38,261 bases of DNA from positions 1 through 38,261 of the IMG/VR virus record IMGVR_UViG_3300010885_040704; one strand, 5' to 3'. A program made the position numbers and the translations under genes. This document shows, piece by piece, positions 15,701 through 24,012 of this stretch. How positions within the stretch are numbered: position 1 is the stretch's first letter; each line of letters begins with the position of its first letter. The stretch comes from a virus. The notes beneath the pieces were generated by a model, which was not told where the DNA came from, ran no database searches, and saw only the letters and a program-made list of their open reading frames with translations.

Positions 15701-17030
15701 CATCGAAGGTCGCCGACGCCGGAGGAACCCCAGCCGGCTCGTCCAGCCAGCCGGGACCGCGCAGGGGAACGTCATCCAGCACCTCGGGCAGGTCGCCCGG
15801 TTTGAATTCGGTGTCGATGATCCTGCGCCCGTCGTCGAGATAGCCCGGACCCAGCGGCTTCACGGGCCGCGGGCGGCCGCCGCCGTCGAAGCCAGCAAGG
15901 TCGTCCTCGATGCCCCGCAGGACATCGTTCATCCGCCCTCGGGACGTGCCGCGCTCGAGCATCGCCTCGGTCGCACGGATCGAGGCATAGTCGCTCGACA
16001 GGGAGCTCGGGAAGAGATCCCTGAACTTGCCGTCCAGTTCGTCCACAGAACTGCTGTAACGGCGGAGACTACCCCGCAGCGCGCCTACAGAGCCGCCCAG
16101 AACGGCAGGCAGCAGGATGATGTCGGACCACTTCTCCACCTCCACCGTCGGGTCCAGCTGGCGGTGGACGGAGTAGTCGACGAGAGAGAGACCAGCCTGC
16201 ACAGCCGCCGCTTTCACCGCACCGTGCAAGCCGCCGTAGATCACGCGGCTCGTGCTGTAGGAGGCGGCGTCCGAAGCCTTCTCGGCTCCGCTGGCGAGGC
16301 GGCTCGCCAATCTGGCGCTCTTCACGCCAAGCGTCAGGGGGATGTAGCTCATGGGGTCGCCGAGCAGGCTGCCCACCATGCCGCCCACGGTGCCGAGGCC
16401 GCCGATGTAGTCGACCTCGATGCCGGAAAGCTCTTTCTTCTGCAGGCGATCGAGGACCCACGTCAGCTCCTCCTCCGAGCGAACGTTCTCGAAGAACTGC
16501 CACTGGCCCGCCCACTTCGATCGGGCGATGCGCTCGCTCTTGTAGGGATCGAAGTTCCGATCCGTCTGGAAGTTGGTGGCCGTAATCAGGCCCATGTATT
16601 CCTGCGCGGTGCGGAAGATCGAGCCGCCGATCGAGGCATCGAAGCCTTCGGCGACGGACTGGAGCAGCAGCTCGGTGCGCCGGGCGAGGGTGATGTTCGG
16701 GTGAAGCTCGGAGAGCGTCGGCTCGACCAGCGCCGGCGCGGCCGAAAAGGACTGCGGACGCCCGGTCAGAGAGCCTTCTTCAACCAGTCTTTGCGCAGCC
16801 TCGCGATCGCGGAAGGCCCTCAGAACATGAGGTTCCAGACTCCTGTACTGTTCGTGGCTCAGCCCGCTCACCTCGCGGTGAAAGGTCGCGAAGTTGATCG
16901 CTTCGGCGCGGGCGGACGGGCTCAGGGCGAGAGGGCTCAGTCCCGGAGGCGCAGAGACGGGAGGCTGCGACACGATCACCGAAGGAGACGGGAAGGCGAG
17001 ACCGCTCGGGTCGGGCAGAAGGTCGGCCAT
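12714..17030 (-). CDS. Very large internal virion (ejection) protein (1438 aa)
   Basis: The longest gene, last of three consecutive internal-virion-type genes. This is the place and size of the T7 gp16-like ejection protein. Residues 1-30 are proline-rich. Residues 680-760 are strongly charged and probably coiled coil (EKQKKIFDRENQKAG). Around 980-1010 lies a hydrophobic stretch (ANMTLLGLSGVSAILDLV). The C-terminal 350 residues contain the MSKPVTSMLMQYKSFAVGQLIRTLYSGLQ region typical of such proteins. I see no lytic transglycosylase motif. Expected to be ejected to build the DNA conduit across the cell envelope. ATG overlaps the preceding stop. Confidence 0.8.
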   Translation of the reverse strand: MADLLPDPSGLAFPSPSVIVSQPPVSAPPGLSPLALSPSARAEAINFATFHREVSGLSHEQYRSLEPHVLRAFRDREAAQRLVEEGSLTGRPQSFSAAPALVEPTLSELHPNITLARRTELLLQSVAEGFDASIGGSIFRTAQEYMGLITATNFQTDRNFDPYKSERIARSKWAGQWQFFENVRSEEELTWVLDRLQKKELSGIEVDYIGGLGTVGGMVGSLLGDPMSYIPLTLGVKSARLASRLASGAEKASDAASYSTSRVIYGGLHGAVKAAAVQAGLSLVDYSVHRQLDPTVEVEKWSDIILLPAVLGGSVGALRGSLRRYSSSVDELDGKFRDLFPSSLSSDYASIRATEAMLERGTSRGRMNDVLRGIEDDLAGFDGGGRPRPVKPLGPGYLDDGRRIIDTEFKPGDLPEVLDDVPLRGPGWLDEPAGVPPASATFDGIRLVDMEFKPGALPLADEPVADIATGKPGWVGAEGRANGNAGAAAVSAIAGSSGPEAAKAAELVANRMVAAGLPIWGMNAITRAAASSFSSFQNIIENLVGSGGLIRMKNKAGIASAVPVETAIQVRWNKPLVDALRGIQDDWRELRMGKPDIRGDGSAVVFNVKTYAKDWWEDTQQLSYEAFRRRVGEAARNGDKDLITDAATPLVEKSAKRYRQVVDEVAEQAKETNLFRDTHQKALAALEESREMNLKGFEKQKKIFDRENQKAGAFQHSNTDAGKATYAEARAKADAAEAKMREYERDLPNLEARIATSIKKYDELMTNGLQVRTGQSYRTRMWMIDKLLGDEENAKKTFVSWLVQRMPLADARKAADHIFSTLTKAEPVYTRGDIDDIFKSVSGPAGAHARTFDIPDELVKDYLETDIEVLLRHHVKDMGAKIEMQRRFGSTDLMEEVGQVSDEARVMMKQVQEQAQAEALLAQTPEDAAAFMARAQQRVDAIQKEMESAVEDIQAMRDRVYGTYGAAADPHTWDNRLIRVAKQFANMTLLGLSGVSAILDLVRPVMTEGLEAAYGAGFKSLVSGSRKEILKMALEDLRFSGDGAELILNLRAASLSDMGDITMHRTSFERGMNKANSWYFVLNGLNQINQLDKHWASLIIQGNMNMKIIERGLVGKAMPDWARARLAGVGIGDVEMKVIAEQLMQHGVQYKSLRLANLNKWTDPEAARLYASALAQMTVRTVPTPGLGDTPNFMSKPVTSMLMQYKSFAVGQLIRTLYSGLQEGSPQFWYGAAAMVGGGIVLNEIRAQLFQGTTTSKKPITTIIADGVERSSVLGYFADANRAVESLSGHRLGLRPEVILNGSNWHPGEPKWKRGEGGKIFDQFAGPVGGQGRNALSVLYDFATLHPTAATWNNARRLVPGQNLPWTDKAFDAITPDLYPKKLSPEEKAAKKDRMDAYKRYVSAQTERDLRASGDIAGADKLRAKAEKKKAQLSAAGE

Positions 17031-20000
17031 CAGGGATACGCCATCATGGCGGCATCCCTGATCCCTTTCAGGATCAACTGGAACTCGTTCTGCTGCGTCG
17101 GCTTGCTCCCTCCCGCTCTTTCTCTCTCGATTTCAGCGGCGCGGCGCGCCACGGCGTCACGCTGATCGCCACGCACCTTGTTCTCCTTCGGATTGCCCGG
17201 ACCAAGCAAACGGTCTGCCTCCTGATTGAGGATGGACTGCTTCACGCCGTCGCCCAGCCACGTGTCCATGACCCCGAGGCCAGTCACCTTCAGAGACTGG
17301 AAAGCCTCCTGCGCCCAGAAGCCGATCTCGCGGAAGTTCTCGGCAAGCGTCGGCGGAGTGGGACCGATGCCGGGAGAAGGCGCGGTCGCAAAGAACGGCT
17401 CGCGAACCACCTCCTTGTTACGCCGGCGCGTGTCAGCAACGTCGGCGGGCACCTCGAGCGGAGCCATCGCCTTGCGCTTCTGCTCGCTGACCGCCTGGGC
17501 AATTGACCGACCATAGCCCGTCAGCGCCGGATCATGCGGAGACATTTCGGCGAAGGTGATGTGCTTCCCACCGGTCACATAGCCGACGGCGATGATCGGC
17601 TCGCCGGAAGCCGACAGCCGGGTCTCCATCTTGCCGCTCTGGAAATCGAAGAGGATCGGCATGTTGTGACCCTTCCCGACGGCGTTCTCGATCATGCCCT
17701 GAACATAGGCCGACACCTGCTCATTCGTGGCCGGCTGGCTGAGGCCCGTCATCTTCGCGACGAGGGCCGGCCCCGTCATCAGGCGAAGGATCGACTGGCC
17801 GGGATTGTTCGGGTCGGGAACAACCTCGGTGAAGTCCCGGTAGCTGTCGATCTTCATGGCGATGGCGCGCTTGTAAGTGTCGATCTCGTGCAGCTTGTCG
17901 TTCTTGCCGTGAACGCTCACGTGGCGGGCTGCGGCGTTGATGATCGCCGCCTTCAACTGCGGGTCGGCGACGATCTGGGTTTTCTCGCGACCGAAGACAC
18001 CAGCCTTCAGCTTGCCCCAGAGACCCTCGTTGTCTTCCGGTGTGGTGCTGTTGCCGTACAGAGTGCCCGGCTGCGGCGCGTCGCCGATGTTGAACTTGGG
18101 CGAAGAGTTGAACCATGAGCCGACGAGCGAGCGGGAATTGTCGACGTTCATGTTCGACATAGTGGCTTCGAAGGCGTCGTCCATCTTGCTGTGCATCTCT
18201 GGCGGAGAAGCACCAGCCTGGCCGGTGAAGGACGTGCTTCCACCTTTCTGCCGCTGCGCGATCGTCTCCTCGGGAGAAAAGCCCAGCGTCTGGAAGATCT
18301 GGTTGCCGGCCTCGCCAAGGAGGTTCGTCGCGTGGATGGTGGCGAGATTGGAGTCTATGCCGGGCCGCTTGGAGAGAAGCCCTTCGACGTCGCGGAAGAA
18401 CTTCTGCGAGTTGGCGACCAGCGTCGGGTCCGTCGTCCGGCCATAAGTCGTGTTCAGGAACTCGGTGACCTCGTAGGGAATGCCGCCCGTCAGCGCCATC
18501 CGCTGGTAGGCAACGTCGAATTGCTCCGCAGTGCCGACGAACGTCTGGCCGCCGAGATAGCGAGAAAAAGGGTCTGTTTCGGCTTCGGCTTTGGATTGAG
18601 CCGGCGTCTTCGGGATGCCCTGCTCTGTCCAGCGGCCGTGGTGATAGTCCGTGTTGGCGTTCTGGGCGTACATCTTGCCGCGGGCGATATGATTGCGCTG
18701 CACGGCCTGAGTGACCTGCTCGGCAGAGACGATGTTGCCTACCCAGCCGTCCTTGTACAGGCGGGTGACCAAAGCCTGCACCGACGGCTCGTCCATCACG
18801 CCAGTCGAGACATCGTGCAGCTGCTGGAAGACATCAGCCTTCATGTCTTTCGCGGCATACTCCCTGACGCTGTTCTCGGCGAACTGGACGATCGACGGCG
18901 GCACGACATGCCGCATCGAGCGCAACTGGTTGAGCAGGCGGCTCTGATCCTGCTGGGCGTACTGGATCTGCTGCGGGGTGTACTCCCCCGGCAGGCCCCG
19001 CAGGATGCTGGCGTTCGCCATCAGGGAATCCTGCGCGTAACCGGACGTCGCCTTACTTACCACGCCCTCGGCCTGGTCGACGACCGCAAGGCGCGACAGG
19101 ATTTCCACCGGGCTTGCAGTCTTGTCCGAGTAGATGCCCATCCGCATTTCCTCGAGCTTGATCTGCCTGCTCTGGGAAATGGTAAGAGCCATGTCGGCAG
19201 GGACGTTGCTGGGCATCGGCTGGGTGATGCTCATCACCGCGATCTGATCGGCCTGAACGGCGTTCTTCAACTTCTGGTCTTGAGCCGCGAGCACCAGCTG
19301 CGAGTTCTGGCCGCCGGTGGCAATGGCCGTTGAGACGGCGGAGCGGATTTCGTTGGCGAACTGCGGGTACTTTTTCGCCTGCTCTTCGCCGTATCGCTTG
19401 GCTTCAAGGACGCCCTCATAGCTGAACTGCTGGATGGGGACGCCCTTCTCGTCCGTTTTGGGCTGCCCGGCCTTGTCGCCAGTCGTGTAGATGATGTTGT
19501 TGATGTAGCTCCTGCTTTCGAGCTCCTTCACGATTGTCGCGGTAATGGCTCCGGCCTTGGCCTTGTGAACCATGTTCGTGATCTTGGACTCGGAGGCACC
19601 CGCCATCCGGGCCAGCTTCACGAAGTCTTCCAAATCCGCATTGTCGAGCAACTTGCTCGCCGCGGCGTCTTCCGCCGACATGCCCAGCACGGCTTTCGCC
19701 CGCTGGGACGTGTTCTCGACGTAGCTGTTGAACGACCACGACAGCTTTTCCTGCAGCGCCTTGTTGTCTTCGACCGCCTGATTGTTGAGGGCGACCGAGA
19801 CGGCCTGGGCAGAGACGCCGCCCAGCCTGACCTTCAGGAAAGGCGCAAGCTCAGGGCTGTGCGTCGACAGGAGGTCGTCGCTGTACTTCTTCATCTCCTC
19901 GGCAATTTTTGCCGAGTCGGTCGGGTACTTCGCACCGAGCTGCTGCGCGTAGGCGTTCGCGTCCTGCATCAGCGCGGTCGAGTAGAGCGCCTCCGCCTGC

Positions 20001-20296
20001 TGCTGGTAGGACGTCGCGTAGGCGCGGGACTTGAAGCCCGCCGGCGTGAAGCTGGACGGAGGCGTCAGCTTGCCGTTGCCGTCCCGGTCGATGATCTGGG
20101 CGGCCTCTTCCCTGCCCTTCTTCACCTCCTCCGCGCCGAGGAAAGTGACGGCCTGATCCGAAAGGGTCTGGGCAGAAGCCGCCATCTGGTTCGCACCCTG
20201 GGCGGCAACCTGCGACGCCATATTGCCAGAGGGGACGATGTTGGCGTCGATCGGTGCTGTGACCTGACGGCTCTCGAGGCGTTGAAGGTCGGCCAT
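17030..20296 (-). CDS. Large internal virion protein, gp15-like position (1088 aa)
   Basis: ATG at 20296 lies one base after the previous stop; a longer frame to 20392 overlaps the upstream gene. The protein is mostly helical and rich in Ala, Gln and Lys (VAAQGANQMAASAQTLSDQAV, SYQQQAEALYSTALMQ), with few Cys, as expected for core or ejection proteins of podoviruses. Sequence identity to T7 gp15 is not visible; the assignment rests on gene order, size and composition. No peptidoglycan hydrolase motif is apparent. It ends in an ATGA overlap with the 1438-aa gene. Confidence 0.75.
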   Translation of the reverse strand: MADLQRLESRQVTAPIDANIVPSGNMASQVAAQGANQMAASAQTLSDQAVTFLGAEEVKKGREEAAQIIDRDGNGKLTPPSSFTPAGFKSRAYATSYQQQAEALYSTALMQDANAYAQQLGAKYPTDSAKIAEEMKKYSDDLLSTHSPELAPFLKVRLGGVSAQAVSVALNNQAVEDNKALQEKLSWSFNSYVENTSQRAKAVLGMSAEDAAASKLLDNADLEDFVKLARMAGASESKITNMVHKAKAGAITATIVKELESRSYINNIIYTTGDKAGQPKTDEKGVPIQQFSYEGVLEAKRYGEEQAKKYPQFANEIRSAVSTAIATGGQNSQLVLAAQDQKLKNAVQADQIAVMSITQPMPSNVPADMALTISQSRQIKLEEMRMGIYSDKTASPVEILSRLAVVDQAEGVVSKATSGYAQDSLMANASILRGLPGEYTPQQIQYAQQDQSRLLNQLRSMRHVVPPSIVQFAENSVREYAAKDMKADVFQQLHDVSTGVMDEPSVQALVTRLYKDGWVGNIVSAEQVTQAVQRNHIARGKMYAQNANTDYHHGRWTEQGIPKTPAQSKAEAETDPFSRYLGGQTFVGTAEQFDVAYQRMALTGGIPYEVTEFLNTTYGRTTDPTLVANSQKFFRDVEGLLSKRPGIDSNLATIHATNLLGEAGNQIFQTLGFSPEETIAQRQKGGSTSFTGQAGASPPEMHSKMDDAFEATMSNMNVDNSRSLVGSWFNSSPKFNIGDAPQPGTLYGNSTTPEDNEGLWGKLKAGVFGREKTQIVADPQLKAAIINAAARHVSVHGKNDKLHEIDTYKRAIAMKIDSYRDFTEVVPDPNNPGQSILRLMTGPALVAKMTGLSQPATNEQVSAYVQGMIENAVGKGHNMPILFDFQSGKMETRLSASGEPIIAVGYVTGGKHITFAEMSPHDPALTGYGRSIAQAVSEQKRKAMAPLEVPADVADTRRRNKEVVREPFFATAPSPGIGPTPPTLAENFREIGFWAQEAFQSLKVTGLGVMDTWLGDGVKQSILNQEADRLLGPGNPKENKVRGDQRDAVARRAAEIERERAGGSKPTQQNEFQLILKGIRDAAMMAYP

Positions 20297-20297
20297 T

Positions 20298-20849
20298 TTA
20301 AGCGCCCCGCGCAATGTCTCGCGGATCGACGTCGGATCCCTTGCCCCAGCTGCCAAGCGAGTACGCCTTGACCGTCCCGCCGAGAAGGCCACTAGCGAGA
20401 GAGAACCAGCCCTGCTCCTTCATGCCGCTGCTGGCGGCAAAAGCATCTTCTGCCCGGAAAGAAAGGCGCTGCGAGCGAGCCTCGCCCAGCACGCGCATCG
20501 TCTTCAGATTGTCGCGCATGATGCTGATGTCTTCGTCAGCCGCAGCGACGTTGTGGCGCTGGATCACATCAAAGGACGTGCCACCCTCCATGCCGATCCC
20601 CTTGTTGCCGCCAGCAGCTTCGTTAGTCGACAAGATGCTCAGCACGCTTCGGCGAAGCTGCTTCTCTTTTTGCGCGCCGGACAGCTCGGCACCGGACAAC
20701 TGCAAATCGTTCATAGACGCCTGCAGTTGAAAGTCCTGGCCCTGTCGCTTCATCGACTCGGCCTGGGCGTCCGCGGCTTTCTTTGAGCCGAAAGCACTGA
20801 TGATGCTGCCAGCCATGGACGCGCCCATCATCGCGTACTGTGCACTCAT
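20298..20849 (-). CDS. Internal virion protein, gp14-like (183 aa)
   Basis: Starts at the ATG at 20849 overlapping the nozzle stop (ATGA). The N-terminus is a small glycine/alanine-rich hydrophobic segment (MMGASMAGSIISAFGSKKAADAQ). This is followed by long Gln-rich amphipathic helices (MKRQGQDFQLQASMNDLQLSGAELSGAQKE). That pattern is typical of small podoviral internal virion proteins (T7 gp14/P22 gp7-like) that insert into the outer membrane on ejection. Position after the nozzle and before the two giant virion proteins supports this. Confidence 0.8.
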   Translation of the reverse strand: MSAQYAMMGASMAGSIISAFGSKKAADAQAESMKRQGQDFQLQASMNDLQLSGAELSGAQKEKQLRRSVLSILSTNEAAGGNKGIGMEGGTSFDVIQRHNVAAADEDISIMRDNLKTMRVLGEARSQRLSFRAEDAFAASSGMKEQGWFSLASGLLGGTVKAYSLGSWGKGSDVDPRDIARGA

Positions 20850-22765
20850 ATCTCGACCTCCAGAGAAAGCGCCCGCAGCGTGAACGGCAACGGCAGGCGG
20901 CTTTCGATAACAACTTCGGGCTGGTAGCTCCAACCGAGATGATAGACTTGAAACTGCCCGGTCTTCCGGGGCGGCGCAGTAGATGGATCACTGTTTGGCG
21001 TCGACGTATTCAGCGTGCGGCCGCCGACCGTAATCGAAATAGTGTCTTCAAGCTGCGCTACCGTGCGGACATATCGCTTGGGCATCCCGAAAGATATGCC
21101 GTCCTTCAGCTGCACTTCCTGCCGGAGCGGAACAACCCTCGGGATGTAGTTGAAGCCGATCTCGACAGAAGTGACTTCTATCGGAAGAGTGATGTAACCC
21201 GACGGGCTTACCGTGAATTCGCCATAATACAAATCACCATCGACAACATGGACCGTGGCTCCAATGTGAAGCGGAAAAGGACCAATTGTCTTGCTGGGAA
21301 GCCCCGTCCAATACAAAGAAAAGTCGAGATTGTGATCGGAGTCGATGATCTCCACAAAAAAGCGTGAGCTGCCGGCAACGTAGCGCTCAACAAGACCCCA
21401 TGCCTCGCGATCAACGACGCCAAGACGCTTCCATTCGCCTTGAGTCGTCCAAAGACTCCAGCCACCGATGTTTTCTTTCTTCACCCTCGTCAGGATAGCA
21501 AGCGTGCCGTCGCTGTTCGTGACGTATGCCAGCGCTTCCTGAGAGCCAATGCCTTCCATCTGGCTGTCGATCGACACCGGGTCCCTGATCAGATCTTTCG
21601 CCATGTAAGTCACGCTGTCAGCGGCATAGCTTTCAATGTAGCCAACCTGGCTCATTGAGAACTCGCGGATCGCGTTGGCAACGCGAGTGATAAAGATTGT
21701 CGCCGTATCGAAGATGACGGCTTTTACACCACGGATGCCGTAGCCAGACTGCTGTTTTATCGAAAAGTTAGCCGGCGTGAGCGCGTTCTGGCCGCCCCAC
21801 GGAACGATGAACTCGCCATGAGAAGCGAAAATCTGAAGATTGTTCTGGCTTGCCAGCGCTTTTATCTCAACCACCCGGTCCGCGTAGATGATTGCCTTGA
21901 TCGCGTCGGCAGGCTCGCCGGTGCCGAGGTCGAAGTTGAGCGGGCCGATCGTAGTCGACAGCCAAATGGCGTTCGGGACCTCGTGGCCTGACGCCATCAC
22001 AAAGCGCTGTTCGTGGAAAGTCGTGCAGCCGCACCAGCCACGCACTGCGGAGAAAGCCTGCTCGTCCCACTGAGGGTCCATCGCCGTTCCAGTGGCTGTC
22101 CCATAAACGGTCATAGTTGCTTCGGTCGAGCTGGTGATTGCCGTACAGAGCATCACGGTATTCTTGTAGCGAAAGAAAGTGCCGACATGCTCGGCAACAA
22201 AGACGGGGTCAGAGACAGTGACCGTGACGCTGCCTGTTGTGGCGCTCAGGCTCATGTTGACTTGCGGCCGCACAAACTTGTGGAACGGCATAAGCGGCGC
22301 ATTGTCCGCGCCAGTCGCATAGACAATCGGGTTGCGAGTAAAAGTCGTCGCGCTGGTGCGCTTGATTACCTGCGTCTCAAAGTCGTGATGCGCGATGAAC
22401 ATCGTGTCGAGGTTCTGCGTGCACTGGACTTCGTTCAAGGCCAAATGATTCAATTGCCAGGGGCAACCAGAGATCGTCTGGACAAAAGTACGACTGACCT
22501 TGTTCCAGATGTGCAACTCGCCGGGAGACAAAAAGAACGAGTACGCTTGCTCAGAACTAAAGATGAAGTCTTCGATCTGGCAATTCGTGAAGTTAACTTC
22601 AGCCAGCACTGTCGAGCCCGGGCGCCGGGTGACGCCACCTTGCGGCAACAGACGGCAGTTCTCGATAGTGCGGGCAGCGTTGCGATACGCCGGAAGGTCC
22701 ATGCGGGAGTGCATGGCCTCGGAGATCGCACCGGCAGTAAAGTTTGTCTGAAGATTCCGGATCAC
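20846..22765 (-). CDS. Tail nozzle protein, gp12/tubular-B-like (639 aa)
   Basis: The opening (NFTAGAISEAMHSRMDLPAYRNAARTIENCRLLPQGGVTRRPG) is the diagnostic N-terminus of podoviral tail nozzle/stabilisation proteins. It forms the first blade of a beta-propeller-rich protein that sits below the adaptor ring. The rest is beta-rich with repeated GEFIV and VVEI strands. Length is in the usual range (600-800 aa). It follows the adaptor with a four-base overlap, as in T7 gp11-gp12. A continuous frame with no internal stop supports completeness. Confidence 0.9.
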   Translation of the reverse strand: MIRNLQTNFTAGAISEAMHSRMDLPAYRNAARTIENCRLLPQGGVTRRPGSTVLAEVNFTNCQIEDFIFSSEQAYSFFLSPGELHIWNKVSRTFVQTISGCPWQLNHLALNEVQCTQNLDTMFIAHHDFETQVIKRTSATTFTRNPIVYATGADNAPLMPFHKFVRPQVNMSLSATTGSVTVTVSDPVFVAEHVGTFFRYKNTVMLCTAITSSTEATMTVYGTATGTAMDPQWDEQAFSAVRGWCGCTTFHEQRFVMASGHEVPNAIWLSTTIGPLNFDLGTGEPADAIKAIIYADRVVEIKALASQNNLQIFASHGEFIVPWGGQNALTPANFSIKQQSGYGIRGVKAVIFDTATIFITRVANAIREFSMSQVGYIESYAADSVTYMAKDLIRDPVSIDSQMEGIGSQEALAYVTNSDGTLAILTRVKKENIGGWSLWTTQGEWKRLGVVDREAWGLVERYVAGSSRFFVEIIDSDHNLDFSLYWTGLPSKTIGPFPLHIGATVHVVDGDLYYGEFTVSPSGYITLPIEVTSVEIGFNYIPRVVPLRQEVQLKDGISFGMPKRYVRTVAQLEDTISITVGGRTLNTSTPNSDPSTAPPRKTGQFQVYHLGWSYQPEVVIESRLPLPFTLRALSLEVEI

Positions 22766-23388
22766 GAGACAAAGCCCCCGGACGTATGACGTCGCCGCTC
22801 GTATAGGGTCTGCCGCATGACTTTCGTTGTAACGCTCTGGCTGTCGCGGGTCTTAGCCCGACTCGACTGAATCTGCGCCAGACCCTGCATCGTCTGCATC
22901 TGGCCGGTATTGCGGGTCACAGACGCCGCCAGCGCTTCGGCCAGGCGGTAAATCATCAGCAGGGTAAAAGCCGGCGGCCAGAAGGCTTCCGGAACCCGGT
23001 ACTGGTAAGTGGCTACGACTTCCTGAGACGAATCGACGTTGGCGTAGAGACGACTGCCGTTGATGTCGTAGCGAACACCCTCCAGCCCGCCGGCGCTGAT
23101 CCGCTCGATCGTAAAAGGTTGCCCGTCTTCAAGAACAGGCAAGTGAAAGGCTGTTTCATAGCGATCCAGCGGAGGGCTGGAGTCGACCTGCAAACTCTGT
23201 TGCGCCGTGCAATGCCGCCACGGATAAGAAGCCGTGATGTCGGCAAGAATCACTTCGTAGAGTTGGCTGGCGACAATGACCTCGACACGGTCAATTTCGG
23301 AAAAAGACGAGATTGGATCGAGGCCCAAAAGAACCGCGGCGCGAGAAGCCACCTCCTGCGGGTTCTTGGGCAACGCTTCCTGGGACAT
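22762..23388 (-). CDS. Tail adaptor protein, gp11/tubular-A-like (208 aa)
   Basis: Helical protein with the gp11-type layout. An N-terminal helix (NPQEVASRAAVLLGLDPISSF) is followed by a long helix (VEVIVASQLYEVILADITASYPWRHC), where the aromatic Tyr-Pro-Trp-Arg is the family hallmark. A beta insertion (FHLPVLEDGQPFTIERI) and a C-terminal helical bundle with an Arg-rich tail complete it. It forms the ring between portal and nozzle. It is the first gene after the terminator that ends the head operon, and it overlaps the nozzle gene. Confidence 0.85.
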   Translation of the reverse strand: MSQEALPKNPQEVASRAAVLLGLDPISSFSEIDRVEVIVASQLYEVILADITASYPWRHCTAQQSLQVDSSPPLDRYETAFHLPVLEDGQPFTIERISAGGLEGVRYDINGSRLYANVDSSQEVVATYQYRVPEAFWPPAFTLLMIYRLAEALAASVTRNTGQMQTMQGLAQIQSSRAKTRDSQSVTTKVMRQTLYERRRHTSGGFVS

Positions 23389-23400
23389 TCAGCTCTCCTG

Positions 23401-23434
23401 AAAAAAAAAGAGGGCGGGCTGTCAGGCCCGCCCT
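23401..23434 (-). terminator. Strong intrinsic terminator after the head genes
   Basis: On the minus strand a perfect 9-bp GC stem (23426-23434 with 23411-23419, AGGGCGGGC/GCCCGCCCT) has a six-base loop and is followed by C then nine U (complement of A at 23401-23409). It lies 30 bp after the stop of the second small virion gene and 12 bp before the adaptor ATG. It therefore separates the capsid unit from the tail unit, the position T7 uses for its capsid-gene terminator. Confidence 0.9.
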
Positions 23435-23464
23435 ATGGCTGTTCTTTACCGGAAAGCCGATCCC

Positions 23465-23728
23465 CTAGGTAAAGATTGCACTCGAGACAACCGAAATTGT
23501 CCCCGCTGATTCATTCTTGGCGTTGACGGCGGCTTCCGCCGCCCCTCCTGTCACGCCAACAACCGTCGACCAGAGGTGGATTATGTCTCCGGGCTCGAGA
23601 TCGTGGACGACCGAAGCAAAGTAGTTGGCGGCGATCGCAACGGCGATCGTGTCGGGGGTGGTGTACCCCCAGACACGGCCGACGCCGGAAGCCATGATCA
23701 GTGCCAGAGCAGGACGACTGAAAGCCAT
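23465..23728 (-). CDS. Small virion protein, paralogue 2 (87 aa)
   Basis: ATG at 23728 with TGAGGT upstream; a longer frame to 23857 lies inside the neighbour. The product shares its plan with the gene just before it: an N-terminal strand, a DTIA/DTLA block, AANYF, a (P/V)GD-x-IHL turn, a variable loop, and a final VVSSA-x-F. The two are clearly tandem paralogues. Compact all-beta proteins of this size directly after the capsid gene are usually head-decoration or fibre proteins. That role is inferred from context. Confidence 0.7.
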   Translation of the reverse strand: MAFSRPALALIMASGVGRVWGYTTPDTIAVAIAANYFASVVHDLEPGDIIHLWSTVVGVTGGAAEAAVNAKNESAGTISVVSSAIFT

Positions 23729-23735
23729 GCGGACC

Positions 23736-23987
23736 TCACGCGAACGTGGCGCTCGAGACGACCGTGACCGCGTTCGACGCTTCGGTCTTGGTCGCCACGG
23801 CGAGGGTGCACTGGCCGTCGGAGGCCCGGAGATGGATGCGGTCGCCGACTTCGACATCGGCGGCCGACGGACCGAAGTAGTTCGCGGCCTTGGAGGTCGC
23901 GAGCGTGTCGGTCGTCGTCGAGTAGGTGAAGACTCGCAGGGAGCCGCTGCTCCCGACGAGGCTCAAGTTGGTGCGGATATAAGCCAT
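23736..23987 (-). CDS. Small virion protein, paralogue 1 (83 aa)
   Basis: ATG at 23987 follows AAGGAAAAGCCT. Short all-beta protein with the blocks RVFTYSTTTDTLATSKAANYF, VEVGDRIHL and a C-terminal VTVVSSATF, shared with the adjacent paralogue. Genes of this type follow the major capsid gene in many phages and are likely capsid decoration or small structural proteins. The duplicated arrangement, seven bases apart, suggests either hetero-oligomers or recent duplication followed by divergence. Confidence 0.75.
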   Translation of the reverse strand: MAYIRTNLSLVGSSGSLRVFTYSTTTDTLATSKAANYFGPSAADVEVGDRIHLRASDGQCTLAVATKTEASNAVTVVSSATFA

Positions 23988-24012
23988 AGGCTTTTCCTTT
24001 CCTTTTCTTCGC

